Below, one piece after another: positions 29,969 to 43,624 of a stretch of DNA of 64,000 nt (positions within the stretch are counted from its first letter, which is position 1; each line of letters opens with the position of its first letter). The stretch comes from Archegozetes longisetosus. Lineage: Eukaryota > Arthropoda > Arachnida > Sarcoptiformes > Trhypochthoniidae. The notes under the pieces are model-generated. The model did not search any database, had not been told where the DNA came from, and saw only the letters and a list, made by a program, of their open reading frames with translations. The DNA is taken from NCBI GenBank assembly GCA_018873245.2, contig JAEMBT020000001.1, forward strand, positions 17,672,220 through 17,736,219, in the 5' to 3' direction. Both the position numbers and the translations under genes were made by a program.

Positions 29969-30471
29969 CTGTCCGTTATTTTAAAAACTAAACTCAAATC
30001 CTTATAACAATTTTTCTTTATTATTACTCATGAATCGGAACTTACTAATGAGTAAGTTTAAAACATATAAAACACAATTTGATCACTTAGTCATTCATTT
30101 TGAATTAAAAACACTTTTAATCATACAAATAATGTTCACAACAGAAGAAAGAATTTTTGTTTTGAAAACTCATTTATTAACTAAATGTTATGATAAGGTT
30201 AGAGCTGAATTTTTTGAAAAATTTGGTAAAACTGGGCCGACCAATGCAACTATTTTTAGAATTGAATGAAATTTATTTTTACATATCTAAACTACTTTGT
30301 AGGATTATAGTTCTCAAATAGGCTCTGTAACATTATAGTTCATTATTAAGGTTTATTTTGAAACATTCAAATTTCAGTCAATGAGTAAGCGATTTCACTT
30401 TTGACTCACATTTCCAAAAGCAATAAAGTTTAACTATAAAATCTGAGTTTAGTTTTTTAAAAAACGGACTG
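29969..30471 (+). mobile_element. Decayed mariner/Tc1-like element with TA flanks
   Basis: The two ends are inverted repeats of about 30 bp: the left starts CTGTCCGTTATTTTAAAAAC and the right, read on the minus strand, starts CAGTCCGTTTTTTAAAAAAC; both continue TAAACTCA. Each end is flanked by TA (29967-29968 and 30472-30473), the target duplication typical of Tc1/mariner elements. The 503-bp interior holds the reading-frame remnant annotated at 30030-30269. The catalytic DDE/D region is absent, so the element cannot be autonomous. Confidence 0.75.
30030..30269 (+). pseudogene. Transposase N-terminal helix-turn-helix remnant
   Basis: A 79-codon frame whose second half (MFTTEERIFVLKTHL, then FFEKFGKTGPTNATIFRIE) resembles the DUF4817/mos1-type helix-turn-helix at the start of many arthropod mariner-like transposases: an (F/Y)T.EE start, a central F..KF, then a PT..TI.R end. 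It stops abruptly at 30269 and the family's following K-F and GSV-type residues are out of frame or lost. It lies inside the TIR-bounded element above. The match is from family memory, not a database search. Confidence 0.5.
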
Positions 30472-30862
30472 TATTAGAGTAATCTGAGTTTCAATTGATT
30501 GAGAGCTTCAAAGCAGAGCAAATGTTAGAACAAAATAATCATGATAACATATTGAATAAATCAGACGTTTATCAGTAATTAAGCTTGTGTTGAAGTAATG
30601 TGTAAATCATACGTAAACAGTTGGCTTATCTTATCTTCCTTTTCAATCTTTTACTATGAATATGTTCTACTAATGAACTTTTTGTGCCTCTTCATAAGCT
30701 TTCAAAGTTAGCATAAGTCTACCCCTTAAATGACACTTCATTACAACTCAATCTAATTCAATTATTTTTCAGAGCTGGTTCTAAATTCAATCAGTTTGAG
30801 CTTAGTTTTTGTTAAACAGTAAGAAGTCAAATCTCTCAAATTTACAAAACTTTTGTTTATAC

Positions 30863-31083
30863 GTTTGGTATTAGGTAGTGATGTGGTTACCAAAATGTTA
30901 CTCTTACGGTTAGCGTGCTACGCACGCCATTCTAGCCATCTAACCTAACCTAAACTTAATATATCAGCAATATCACCATTTTAGTTTGAGTAAGCTAAGT
31001 TAAATCAAGCGAACAGAGCGCGCAACGCATTAGGCGTAGAAGAACTAGGTAGAGGTAACCATATCACTTCCTAATACCCAAAC
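30863..31083. mobile_element. 221-bp non-coding element with 29-30-bp TIRs
   Basis: The left end gtttggtattaggtagtg (to 30891) and right end, read on the minus strand, gtttgggtattaggaagtg (31054-31083) match over about 29 bp, including the inner ggttacc. The interior has a GC-rich patch (cgtgctacgcacgcc) and a short CCTAA tract. No coding capacity; no convincing target-site duplication. Confidence 0.7.
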
Positions 31084-31087
31084 CCTC

Positions 31088-31309
31088 TTGATGTGTAAAG
31101 TGTGCAAAAGCCTTGTAAAAACAAAATTTTACAATCAATGCTTTGATACCTACGGAACACGATTTCCAATTGACTCCCATTTAATAAAACTGCATGAAAA
31201 CTGTCAAAAAGAGGTTGTTCATCAGAAACGCCTTACATATGTTGGTATGCAATTCATGATGGAAGTGCAGTTACCAACTTGTAAGCAGTCATTTATCACT
31301 GATCCATAA
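31088..31309 (+). other. Unrecognised 73-codon open frame
   Basis: This frame begins just after the 30863-31083 element. It has seven cysteines and a mixed, non-repetitive composition (CKVCKSLVKTKFYNQC near its start), unlike the low-complexity frames around it. I recognise no family and see no clear splice sites, promoter or neighbour supporting it. It could be a gene fragment or chance. Confidence 0.2.
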
Positions 31310-31610
31310 CTTTTTTTGGCTTATTGAAAATAGTGATGAAATGACTTGATGCTTTACTCTAAAACATACTTTATATGAAACCTATAGTGTATATATCTTA
31401 TAGTATATATCTTTTGGTTCATTTGTGCCATCAGATGAATCTTCATCACCAAAAATTTCCATAAATTCTGAGCAGAATATTAAGTTATAGTGCGTTAAGA
31501 GCATGTAGAAAATAGATTTAAGCATATTTCTATTTACAGAATGAGCCGTTTATTTATATTCAATGTTTGAGTACAGTATAAGCTATAAGAAAATGTTTTC
31601 CCTTCAATAC

Positions 31611-31642
31611 CAATTCTTGCTCAACATGTTGAGCAAGAATTG
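31611..31642. repeat. 32-bp perfect palindrome
   Basis: The half-site caattcttgctcaaca is followed immediately by its exact reverse complement tgttgagcaagaattg, with no spacer and no mismatch. Confidence 0.95.
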
Positions 31643-34448
31643 TCCAAATAATGTATTTTTTGGTTGCTAGCTTTGCATAGAAATCACTCAATTCCTTATT
31701 TGTCAGTAGCAAAAACTTGAACATCTGGGAGAGTTGTTTAGAAGTAGTGATTTATTGGTAAACAATTTTAGAAACTATAGAGGAAAGAAAAGTGAAATTT
31801 TAATATTAAACTTTCTAATGTTTATGTTCACATTTAATGTTTGTACATATTGGGACACATTGTGAGAATATCCATATGAGTATCACATCCTTATATTAGT
31901 TTACACACATTGTCAACAATCTAAGCCATTATCTGGCAGAAAGTATTAATTCAAGTTAGAGATAATGTATTGCATCTTCTGGTTAAGAAAAACATTTTTA
32001 TCCATTTCTGAAATGATGTCATACTGAAATTGCTTTTATACCTGCTATAAATTTAGTAATATTTCTTTTATCTAACTCTAATGGTAAGAAATGTAAAAAC
32101 CAATTGATCGACATTTAGAATCCTGAGAACCTTCATTTATTTGTTGATCGTCATTTCATCTGTCATATTGCTCAGAATCTCTCACATAAATGCTTTTAGT
32201 ATAACAAATCTAATTATAGATTATAATTTGAGTCTACAACATAATCTACAAGATAAAAGCGATGAAAGAAAACCAAACCACAATGCTGCATTTCTTGTTA
32301 GGTTTAGAATTATCAAGCTAGATAATTTAGTTTTCAAGCTTGCTGCTTTAATATTCTATCTTGATGCTTTAATTTTTGAGCCTGCTACTTTTAATTTTTG
32401 AGCCTGCTACCTTGATTTCTAAGTGCACACTTTCTTGAGGGATCAATCTTTAGAGTCTGAATATTCTTTTGCACAAATCGAAATATAATAAAAAAATAAA
32501 AACATGAATGCACCCATTATTTAGCAACAAAAATATTACTTCTTTAAAACCCTTCATGAGAATAAAGTCAAATTTTCGAGACGTCAAGAGATTTGGTGAA
32601 TGGAGAAGAAATCTGCACATGAACTGAAGCATTGAAATGATTGCTATTTCTTCAACAGTTGACAGCTGTCACTAGTACTAAGTATTCTCTTCAAATATCT
32701 TCAAATAAGTTCTCGAAATTCGAAAAATCCGATATAAATTAGCCTCTTTATGCTTCAAAGCAATTCATCTCCGATTTCTCTCTTTGTTGTCAGTGAAAAC
32801 GTTTAATATGTGCAAAATAGAAACTTTTTTTGAGAAATCAATTCATATGATTCGAAGCAGAATTGAGGTTTAAATTTCAGTATAACAAACAATATATATT
32901 TAGTTGAGACACATTGAATTTATTTAACTTACAAAGGAGTGATATTTGAATATAATTTTGATTTTATCAAACAAATCTTAAATATTGAAACAATGTAACA
33001 ATTTAAAGAATGCGTAAACACTTGCTGAATGTTTGGTTAAATTCAAATATTTTGGCTAAAATAAAACAACTATATAGTATGCGTTTCAACATTCTAGATG
33101 ATTAATCAAAAGTAATCTTCAAATAACAATTTTACCATGTTCGGAGAAGATTACAGAGAAAATCAATTCATTTGTCTTGATAACCTAACATATTGAGCTT
33201 GAATCGAATTTTGGTATGTCTGATGAATGAAAATGAAATTTTTGATGCAAATACTAGAATTTAATTCCTACGCTTTAGTTTCACACATGGACACTTCGGT
33301 TTCTCTGATGTATAACTCAGAGATATATCTATAAAATATGCTCAACCAACTTTATACCTGTACATGCCTTCTTATTTAAATATAATAACATTATGCCATT
33401 ATGCCATTAGTTACCTCTTAAAAGCTTTGCTCAAATATACGTTCGTATTCACAAGATAATTTATATAAAATATTTCTAAGCTGTTATGGCATAGTGTTAG
33501 TGCCTAAACTGACAAATACATGACAGTCAAAGTATATATAATATGAGTTATACTATTTATCATTAACTCTGCTAGAGTTATGATTTATATGTATATTTGT
33601 ATGTTTTATATGTCTAAATAAAATATGCTTATAAAAGAGTATTGAATTACAATCAATCAACCAAATAATAGGTTTGAAATTTTTGATCAAAAGCTTATGA
33701 CATGTGAAAAAGTTAAAAACACCATGATTGATTAATAAGTGTTTAATGCATTTATAACGTAGTATTTGGTTCATCAAGCATTATAGAAAACTGAAAATAT
33801 GTTCCATATACGCTTATTAATCACTTATAATCACTTATTAACCATAACCTTTTTATAATTCATAAGTAGTAAGACTTTAATCAAAGTTTTGGACTTTTCA
33901 AAACGACTATTCGGTGCACTGGAATGGAATTCATTTATTAGCGGTACACCAGATGCATTATATTTTATTTTCTATCTGAATTTTTTTCCAACTCTCTATT
34001 ATAAATACCAAGTCCTAAAAGTTTGATTTATATAATCAAAAGAATATCCAAATAAAACGCAGAACAGACAAAAATCTGAAGTCTAAAGTTGGTAGTGATT
34101 TGACAAATGGTTGTGTTGACTAATTCAAAGTTTAAAATTGAATTTAAATTGAAAGTTGAGTTGTGTTTTGATAGGATTTGTTTTGTAGATAAGAATATTC
34201 TGTTGAAAAGAATGTTCTATAGACAAAAAATATTCTCTTGACAAGAATATTTTGAGAATAAAAACATTCTGCTGATAAGAATATTCTGTATATAAAGTGT
34301 TCTGTTGACAAGAATATTCTGTTGGCAAAGTGCTGACAATGAAATAAGTACTTTACTAAGAAAATAAGCATAAATTTCACAATTCTAGTCATTAGAGTAT
34401 TGATTGTTGCGTTCAAAGTATTCATTATTCTCTACATTCAACTAATGG

Positions 34449-34449
<1 letters not shown>

Positions 34450-34498
<49 letters not shown>
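34450..34498 (+). repeat. (CT)n microsatellite
   Basis: A pure CT run of about 46 bp. A second, shorter CT run is at 44620-44641. Confidence 0.95.
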
Positions 34499-34501
<3 letters not shown>

Positions 34502-35734
34502 ATCTGAATCTTTAAAATCAAATATTCCTCAGTTGTTGGAATCAAATTTATCTATTGTTATCGGAACAAAGGTTTTGTTATTTTCTAGGAGATATAAATC
34601 AAGTTGAGGTCTTTATTTGAAAAAGACTCAAACCTAAAGTCAAAATTTTGATACTTATCTGATAATATCTTGTTTCTACCGTCGATTAATATTTCAGTGC
34701 TTTTAAAACAATTACTTTTTGCCAAATAAGTCAAGTTCTAAAACAGGAGAAGTCATAAAACTTTGATCTTCTAGATTATTCAAAATGTAAATAACAAGAC
34801 TTTGTCAGAAAAGTTGTTCAAAAAACGAATCTTACAATAAAATATGAACATATATTTGAATTTTTCATAAACTTAGCTAAATTTGGAAACATGTCATTAT
34901 CGTCAAAATTCATTATTCCGCCTGAATCTGCAGTTTCTAGGAATTTGATCTAAAAGAAGCTCAAATTTCGATCGATTTTCTCATTTGTGAAAAAATAGCG
35001 ACTTAGAAAATAAATTCTTTCTTTTTCTCTTTAGTTATTGAAACAGAACAGTGGTGATGAAATGAAGTTTTTTTTTATAATAAATGTAGTTCTAGTAGTG
35101 GTCAACTTAACTTTTTAGCCTCAATTTGTCAGTTTGACCATAAATAAACTTTCCTTTACGTGTACAGTTGAAAGCATTGACATCTCCTAACCTAACCATA
35201 AACGTTGTATCAAGATTGAATCACTACTCTGTAGTTTTTATGTCTAAATATCACGATTCACATTATTGATTACTAAAGTATTGGATAAATGATCAAAGCC
35301 TTCAAATTTGTTGTTGTCACTTATCAATTTGTTTTGAACTAACGAATATGAATTAATAAAACTTTCTTACTATTTTGTGGCCTTCAACTGTTGAGTTAAT
35401 ATCATAAAAAGTTTTCAGTTATCGAATATATGGGAAAACTGGCGAAAATGTTAGTATTTGATGGTTATATAAATCGATAAAAAGTAAAGTTAGTAATAAA
35501 GTAAACTAAATAAAGAGTTCAAAGTAACTGTTGGGGAATATAAGGATGTGTTGAATAGACTTCAAGCCCAATATAAACAGCTCTTAATGACGTGAGATTC
35601 GGTCATATTAACTTTTAGTCAAGTCTGAGTTTCTTTTAAAATCAGCTTAACATACAACACTTGTGGAGAAATTTCTTCAAAAGATTGACTATTATTTGCT
35701 TCAATGTCAATCAAATCGCTTTCTGGAATAGTCT

Positions 35735-35905
35735 TCTCTGCAATAGTCTTCTGCAATAGCCTTCTCTTCAATACTCTCTTGCAATAGTCTTCTCTGCAAA
35801 ACTCCTTTGCAATAGCCTTCTCTGCAAAACTGTTCTGCAACACTCTTCTCTGCAATACTCTTCTGCAGCATTCTTCTCTGCAATACTCTTCTGCAACACT
35901 CATTC
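35735..35905 (+). repeat. Irregular CTTCTCTGCAATA repeat
   Basis: About ten imperfect units around cttctctgcaatag, 15-21 bp each. They create the Arg/Leu/Glu-rich minus-strand frame at 35619-35927, which I do not regard as a gene. Confidence 0.7.
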
Positions 35906-37905
35906 GCAATAGTCTCGCAGAGACCAATGAAAATATATAGAAAGTAATAGAAAAGAAATGAAAGCTTATCAGTGATAGAGAAAATTACTTAAAGAAATGA
36001 CAAATATTGTGACATGTGGAATATACTGTCGTAAACTGTTGAGACATGCTATTCTTTTATTGACAAAATAATATAACTGTCTTTTTTAATGTTCTATTTC
36101 TCTTCAATTTTCTCTTCAATTCTCTCTTCAATTCTCTCTTCAATTCTTATTATTAGTTGTAAACAATTATTTTTATTAATCATTTTTATTACTCATTAAC
36201 TATTTTATAACTTGAATGATTCATACATTTATAGTTAAGTTGATTCTATAGATGAATCAAATTTGGAATATATTGTTTTTGAAAGATATACGATAAAGAG
36301 TTTTCATGTTAACAAATATTTGTTCAAAGTTTGCACTTTCTGATTTTGTGCAAATATCAATGCTAAATAAGACTGTCAGCTATCTGATTCTGTTTGAACG
36401 CCTCACTAGCATTTTGTTTCATTACATCCTTTTCAGCTTTCCATCTTGTTATTCTGTCAATAAATGAAAGATAATATCACTTCTATCTTCTAATTGAATA
36501 TTACGTTGATCGAACATTTATATTCTTATAAGAATTTTCTAGTAACAATTCAAATTTTAACTACAATTCTTTTTATTTTAATATTGCGCTAATTGAACAA
36601 TTATATTTGAAATTGTATTAAGTGCAACGAAAATTCGTACTTAATTACTGAGTTTAAATATTTATCTATTCAATAATCAGTGCTTCCATTTTAATTAAAT
36701 TTTTCATTCTCGGAAACATCTTTGTTAATGCTAGTTTAAGGTTTTCGGACACCCGTCCTACTGACTAAAATCTGTTGCCAAGTTAATGCACAAGTTGTAT
36801 ATTTTGAATATAAAATCATCTTAATTTGTTAAAATTGTGGTAAGATAGAAAAAATATTTCATAATTAAAATTCAAAACTACAACAAAATAGGCTTAAATC
36901 AGAAAAGTACATATTGAATAAATATGGTTGGCACCCCCACTATAAATTCTCTGACTCAACAACTGTTCAAAGCATCCTAACAACTTAACAAATCAATTCA
37001 ATTAAACTGACATGATTTGGCGTGACAACAATACTTTTAGTTAAGCGCACTCGACCACTACCTAAGCTTAATTAGATTAACTTAAACAATTGACTTATTT
37101 AAGTACTAAAGTTTTGTTGACACAACTCATCAATTATGAGACTTGAATTCAGTAATTATATTGTCTCTGAAATTATTCAAATTAAAAGTATTCTTAGAAG
37201 AGATACTCTTTTCATAGAAGCATATTTATCAACAAGTAATAAATTTAGATATATCTAACAATTGAAATTCTAATAAGAATTATAACAGTAAATCGATTAC
37301 TAAGTATATAAGTAAAACAGATACTTAGTGTTGGTTGTTTCCTTATCTAAATTTCTCTTCTTATAACTGACTGATGCACTAAATCTGTGAACTAGAAGCA
37401 AATGTTCTCATGAATCAAACATGTAGAATGTGTGATTTGTAGTTAGAGGTAACAGATAGAAAACGTGATCAGTAAATTTCAATTTAGATATATATTGTAG
37501 CTTAGAAAAAGCAAAAATATAATAAATTACAGCATAAAGTCAGATTACTTTTTTTTAATAAAAGTTAGATTATTCTTCAATAAGTCAGATTATTCTTTGA
37601 GTCATTGGTCAAAAATAGATAAAACGTAGCGAACGAGTGAACATGAAATAGAAGACAAATTGATCTAAAGCATAGCAACTGGCATTCTATCTAAGTTTTT
37701 CTTGTTAGCCTCTCGTAAACTTAATCGCTTTGTTCATTCTTAGAGCTAAATATAAATGCATTGAAGTAATAAAATAAGGATTTAGGCAAACTATTTAATG
37801 CATCTACAAATCTAATGTTATACGAGATAATAGTTTTTAATATTAGCAGAAAAGACAATATGAAAGTAGAATGTTTATTCGACTAAAATCTAACGTTTTT
37901 GCAGA

Positions 37906-37998
37906 GCGGGAGGACTATTCAGACCCATATCCGCGGGCGGGAGGACTATTCAGACCCATATCCGCGGGCGGGAGGACTATTCAGATCCACACCCGCAG
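37906..37998 (+). repeat. GC-rich 31-bp tandem repeat x 3
   Basis: Three head-to-tail units start gcgggaggactattcagac and end ccgcgg. The first two are identical and the third has a few substitutions. A further gcgggtatgg follows. Its GC content is far above the surrounding DNA. Confidence 0.9.
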
Positions 37999-40952
37999 GC
38001 GGGTATGGAGCTGAAAATTTTTCTTCACACTCGTATTAATGAGATTTAACAACTGTTCTACATCATTTATTAATAAAGCAGTTATTGTGTCAATATTTTC
38101 AAGTAAAGTCTGTTACTATACTTATTAGAAAAGTATAAATAATCCCATAAGGGATTGTTATAGTTATTGAAAACTGTTTCCATAACGATTTGCTTATTTT
38201 CAAATTAATTTTATTAAATATACTAAATAAATCATGTTTGTCTAGATTATATTAATAGAGTTATTGTTTATTATGTTATGATACTGATATACGAAAATAT
38301 AGTATATTTGTGTCATAAAATTCATGTTTAGAAATGAATAATAAAAGATAAACAATTTTAATTGTAGTACAGAAGAGAGTATTGTCGCAAAGAATTGGTT
38401 TTTGTAATTAAAAATACTTCAAATTAAATATATTCAATTGTAATTTTGAATTGCGGGTATTCCCCAATCATCTGTGCTTTCTCACTAGGGGTGTGAAGAA
38501 TTTGAAAGTTGCGCACCTCTAGGGCTAGGCTATCTCTCCACAGATGTTTTCAAAAATCAACATTGAGTCTGTACTGTAAATAAATGCCGCTAAAGCTTTC
38601 AAGCTATACTTATTTGACGCATCAATCGATTACTTATTGCAGAACATTAAGGAAAGTTTGATAGAAAATCAACAGGTATTTAAATGTTGACTAGCGTTTA
38701 TTGAGACAAATCTAAACAAATGATTTGAGACTTGAAGCCTTAGACTAAAATAATATGTCAGTGATCATTTCTAAGGCTGTTTTACTTGCAAAGCATTGAC
38801 ATCCTGCTGTATAAAAAGTATTAAATCAATGTATTTTTAATACAAACTTTTTCTACAAAACTCTAACAAGTTGAGTGTATTTAAAGTTAAATGAATAGTC
38901 CTGCAGATTATTAAATAGGAAGACTTAAATGTAAGCTTCCGATAGGATTTGTTTGGTAGTTTTTTGCATAGTTGCAATATTAAACATTCATTATTGATCT
39001 ATTTAAAAGTTTGAAATTCAAATTTAATATTTAAAATCTAATCTGATTAGAAAAGCCTCTGAGAAACAGTTGATAAATAAGTACTACTAAAATGATAATC
39101 CATTTAAATTGAAATACATTTACTACTTTACAATCCTACGCACCAAATCTCTATTCTTTAAATAGATTCATTCTTTAATAAAGATGAATTATACTATACA
39201 TATATTAATCACATCATTTTTTGAGAGATTTTTTAGTTTCATACATGTTTTAGTTTGGAAGATGGTTTAGTTTGAAGCATGCTTTTTCTTAGAACTTGCT
39301 CTCTTTCAAATATATTCACTGTTTCAATGTGATATGATCAAACGAATTTTAGAATTTCATATTTGACAAATAGACATTATTTTATAGTATTTATTTTGTC
39401 TATATGATAAATCAATTCAACTTATAATCATTTAAAATTATATTAATATTAAAATCTGTCTACAATTTTATTATCATCTAATTGTATGACCTAACCTAAT
39501 CTAATTATTTTTAGTTTTATGTTAGTTATTTTGTCTATATATTTATATTATATCATATAATTATATATGTGATGACTCATTTACAACATTGACCACTTTG
39601 TAATCTAGTCAACTAGCTTGCAAAATAATCATCAATTGTTTATAAATTAATTGGCTAGTTTACAGAGGAGTCAATTTTAATCCTAACTAATTTATAAAAT
39701 TAATATTTCTTATTCTTTAAATTAACTAATATTGAATAGGTGAGCCAATTGTCACATCTCGTCTATTAATATAGTTCTTACAAATGTTATAACTTCTCTA
39801 TTTTTATAGTGTACAATTTTCTCTTATGTTTCAAGTGCTTTACAGTGCGATTCAATTATATTTTTATCAAAATTGGTTTAAAAAATATTTGATGAAAAGC
39901 AATTTATAGCAACAATAGATGAAAATGATCATGTGGAATATAGCTTGAATTTTGTACAATTACTTTCTATCTAAAATTGACTCAAATAACTAATGTTAAA
40001 CTAAAGTATTCCACTGTTTGACTTGCTTTTCTTAACACTTTAACTTTTCTCATCTTGAATTTATTCAAATTTGAACAATCCCTCTTATGTGCACTTGAAT
40101 TATAAAAACTATCTAAAACCCATTCCTCTATCTCGATCAAATATTTCAGTATGAAATCTATAATTATAGAAAGTTACAGATTATAAATTATTTCCCATAT
40201 ATGTATTGTGAAAATTATAATAAATATAGATCGTATTTTCATAAGATCTAAGAGTTTAGGTTATGAAACAAAAATTGTGAGCCTTAAATCTTGAAATATT
40301 GAGCATTCAATTTATAACTGAAACATACAGTCAGACCATAAAGTATGAAATATTGGTTATTTGCTTCTAACATACTTTAGCGATCACTTTAATACTAAAA
40401 TAATAGATATATTCGAAACTTATTATAATCTTAAGTTAACATATAACCTATAAAAAAAACAGAATAATAAACCTTATTTCCTTTAGTCTTTCTCTTGTTT
40501 TGTTCATCTAAGCTTTATATATACATACATTAATACAACTTTCATGCCATTAGCTCAACCAGTCAACCCATAAATTAACATAAGTTCAAACTCAACTTAT
40601 ACATTAAAAGTTGATCTTTAAAAGTTTAGATTAGTAATCATTGCAATTTATTACTAGAAAATCTAAGAGTTCAATCCCTGATGATGTGACTGTTGCATTT
40701 ATTATTAAATATTATGCATGTTTGCTTTCATTCACAACACACAACACTTTCCACTTATGTAATACTTATGCATTGTAGTCATGTAACGTTTAGTTGTTAT
40801 ACCTTTGATGTACCGAATTTTACACTCGCACAACTTTCCTAAATTCTATTTTAAAAGACGTAAAAACCTTATAAATTGAATGATAGTTCAAATTCTCTTC
40901 TTAAAAAATCAACTCATGGAAGATTAATACGCTCATCAACTTAGTAATTCGT

Positions 40953-41138
40953 GATAGCAACCTGAGCTGTTGCGTTGCTATGGAACGCTTTCTATTAGAT
41001 TATAATATCTTTAGATATTAGCAAACTTATAGAACATTCAATATAGTAATCAAAACAAATCTAAAATCAAATTAGGCAACAAACTGATGTGCACCACAGA
41101 GAGGCTAACATAGCAAGAGTCTCTCTCTTGTTGCTATC
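40953..41138 (+). mobile_element. MITE family A, copy 5 (best preserved)
   Basis: Begins GATAGCAACC and ends GTTGCTATC, a 9-bp perfect terminal inverted repeat, 186 bp in total. The body (TTTAGATATTAGCAAACTTA, then TCAATATAGTAATCAAAAC) aligns closely with the copy at 2101-2284. No coding capacity. Confidence 0.75.
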
Positions 41139-43624
41139 GAACATTGATAAGTTGTGAACTCTACATTTTGAATATGAATATATGAAATGTTGTAAAATGT
41201 TTTGAGAATTGAGCTTTTGTGAGAAAAGTACAATGAGAGAAAGAATTTAGAATTATTATCAAATAAAGACTCAAATGTGATGCAGGTTCAATGATTAAAC
41301 TTGTATTCCATTTTAAGAAAATAATATAACAGTTTGTAATAATTGATAGTCTTATCTATTTTGAATTATAGAAAATATATGTGATATTTAATAATTAATG
41401 CAACAGTGAAGCCACGCGTGATTAAACACTTACATTACCTAATAATAAATAAAAATGATTACTAATCAAAATGAAAATATATTCACTTAAAATGGAATCA
41501 GAATGTGATACGATTGCTTAAGTTAGTAATATAAATATAAATAAATATGAGAATGCATTAACTATTCAACACTTATATGCATTAGATCATATAGATGTAC
41601 AAACGTTCATATTAACAATTTTAGAACTTAAGGTCTAGTCAATAATAATCAATTATTTCTTTCTGGTAATTATAACCCATAGGTCTCACGAAAAGTCAGT
41701 TAGAATTGATTAGAATATTTCAAATGAGAAACAATTTCTATACTATCAACAAGTTGATAATAACACAATCTAATGGAACTGCACGCTATGATAGACTTAT
41801 TTTTTATATAGTTATTTTTCAATATAACAACTATCATCAGTACCATAACCAGCATTTGAACTCTAGTGGAGCTAAGACTAGGTATTTTACTCATAATGAA
41901 AAGCTTTTAATCAAAATATTTCAAATAAACAGAATTTTTGTGTTGCAATGGCTTACAGCAAATGCATTGACAGATTGATCTAAATGTAAAGCTACAGCTA
42001 TTTCTCTTGTTATCTCTTCATGTTTCGTTACTCAAATGTATCTACACACAATTTCCTGAAAATCTCTGGTGGGGCTATAGCCCCCCTTAGCTCTCTATGT
42101 AGTTACGGCAGTTACTAACACAAAACTAACACTAAATCATACGAAACCTAAAAAAATGTTGACAGAATTAGAAATTTATTAATAGTTAAAAGCAGTGATA
42201 ACAGAGAATACTGTCAAATATGAAGCAATTTTAAAATTAGAAATAGAGTAAAAAGTATAAATCGATAACTGTAGACAAAAGCGAAAAGGTAGTCTGCGAT
42301 CAGTAGTGACAATCATAATTGACAAAAAGCTACTCTTTGCCGCCTTCTATTGAATCATTCAGTAAAGTATGTATATGTAGAGTTGAATTGCGGTTTAGTA
42401 GTCATTTCTGTTGACGCTGTTGTCACTCACACATTCTAGTGGTTTTAATGCATTTGTATGGCTACCTTAACTATTTGATCAATATTAGATAGAAGATCAT
42501 GTCAGATAGCTTCTATTTGTAATAAATACTTGTTACAAATATAGGTGGGAGTCTGTAGTCAGGTTTGTTCTACTATTTACAGTTAGATTCATAGCCTGAT
42601 TCATAGCCAGATTCATAGCCAGATTCATAGCCTGATTCACAGTCAATTTGATCGTAGTACTGAAAGTAATAGTAAAAATATATATTTATTTATACATAAA
42701 TTCAAATAAATTATGAAAAACTGGAGAAAACTATTCTCGTATCAAATTAATCAAACTAGAGACTAAGTTCGGTGACAAACAACTGGTTTAAAATTATCCT
42801 GTCAACTAACTATTAACAACTAAATTATTGAGAAGCTTATTGATTATATTTTTATATTAAATATAAATTGTTAAATATTAAGAACAAATTTTGTTTTCTT
42901 ATTTTCTTTTAGGTTGTATCAACTCGAAAACAATTATATCTATAATGTTTAATTCTCTCAAATAGTATAAAATCAATTAAAATAAAAGTTAATAAAACTT
43001 AATTAAGGAACAAAAAAGATTTTAGTAGAACCTATAGGGACTTAATGAAAATATTCAGCAAGATTTTTATGAATTAAAAACAATATAACAATTTTCGGTA
43101 TTAAAAACCCACTTAATTCATAGTTAGCAATCATTAAAGATTCAAATAACAGACATAGGAATAATGTACGTTATGAAAAATTTCAAATAGATCATCATTC
43201 TATGAATTAAGTCTCTGCTCAAATTACAACAATCTAAAAGATTATGCTGTCAAACATGCATCAAGTACTGACTGAATCTGCTTTTAGGCTCAATTGGATT
43301 TTGTCAGTCAACTTTCTAAACAACATGCTTTCAAGGTTTTCATACTTTCAAGCTTTGATACTTTCAAGCTTTCAAAGCTTTCAAAGCTTTCAAAAGAAAA
43401 TCATGTCATTTGATACCAGTTGACTTCCAGAAGGATAATATTCGATCATAGCGTAATATAACTCCAGTCATTTTTCAGATTAGTTCCATGAATAGCTTCC
43501 AAATTATTCATTATATGTGAATGGGTATTAGAAACGTATTCTGGTATTTCTGTGTAACTAAGGCATAGTGTATTATAACTGAAATCATCTAAGCACCAGA
43601 TATCATGTATTTTACTAGGTTCTA

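Larger units (their letters stand above)
31092..43624. other. AT-rich gene desert, repeats only
   Basis: No gene supported over 12.5 kb. Contents I can name: a 32-bp perfect palindrome (31611-31642); an irregular agaatattctgttga-type repeat at about 34185-34330; a (CT)n microsatellite at 34450-34498; an irregular ttctctgcaatag-type repeat at about 35735-35905; a 13-bp repeat at 36105-36145; a GC-rich 31-bp repeat at 37906-37998; MITE family A copy 5; and a 12-bp repeat at about 42590-42645. Confidence 0.6.

Noticed and set aside
35619-35927. A 102-codon minus-strand frame rich in Arg, Leu and Glu
   Set aside because: It is created by the irregular TGCAATA-type repeat and has low complexity.
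40669-40684. tRNA-like B box (gagttcaatccct)
   Set aside because: No matching A box at the right distance and no acceptor stem; no tRNA cloverleaf could be drawn.
42060-42115. GC-rich ggggctatagcccccc resembling the end of the hAT-type MITE
   Set aside because: Only a short match and no CAGTGGCG end or target duplication; too weak to call a copy.
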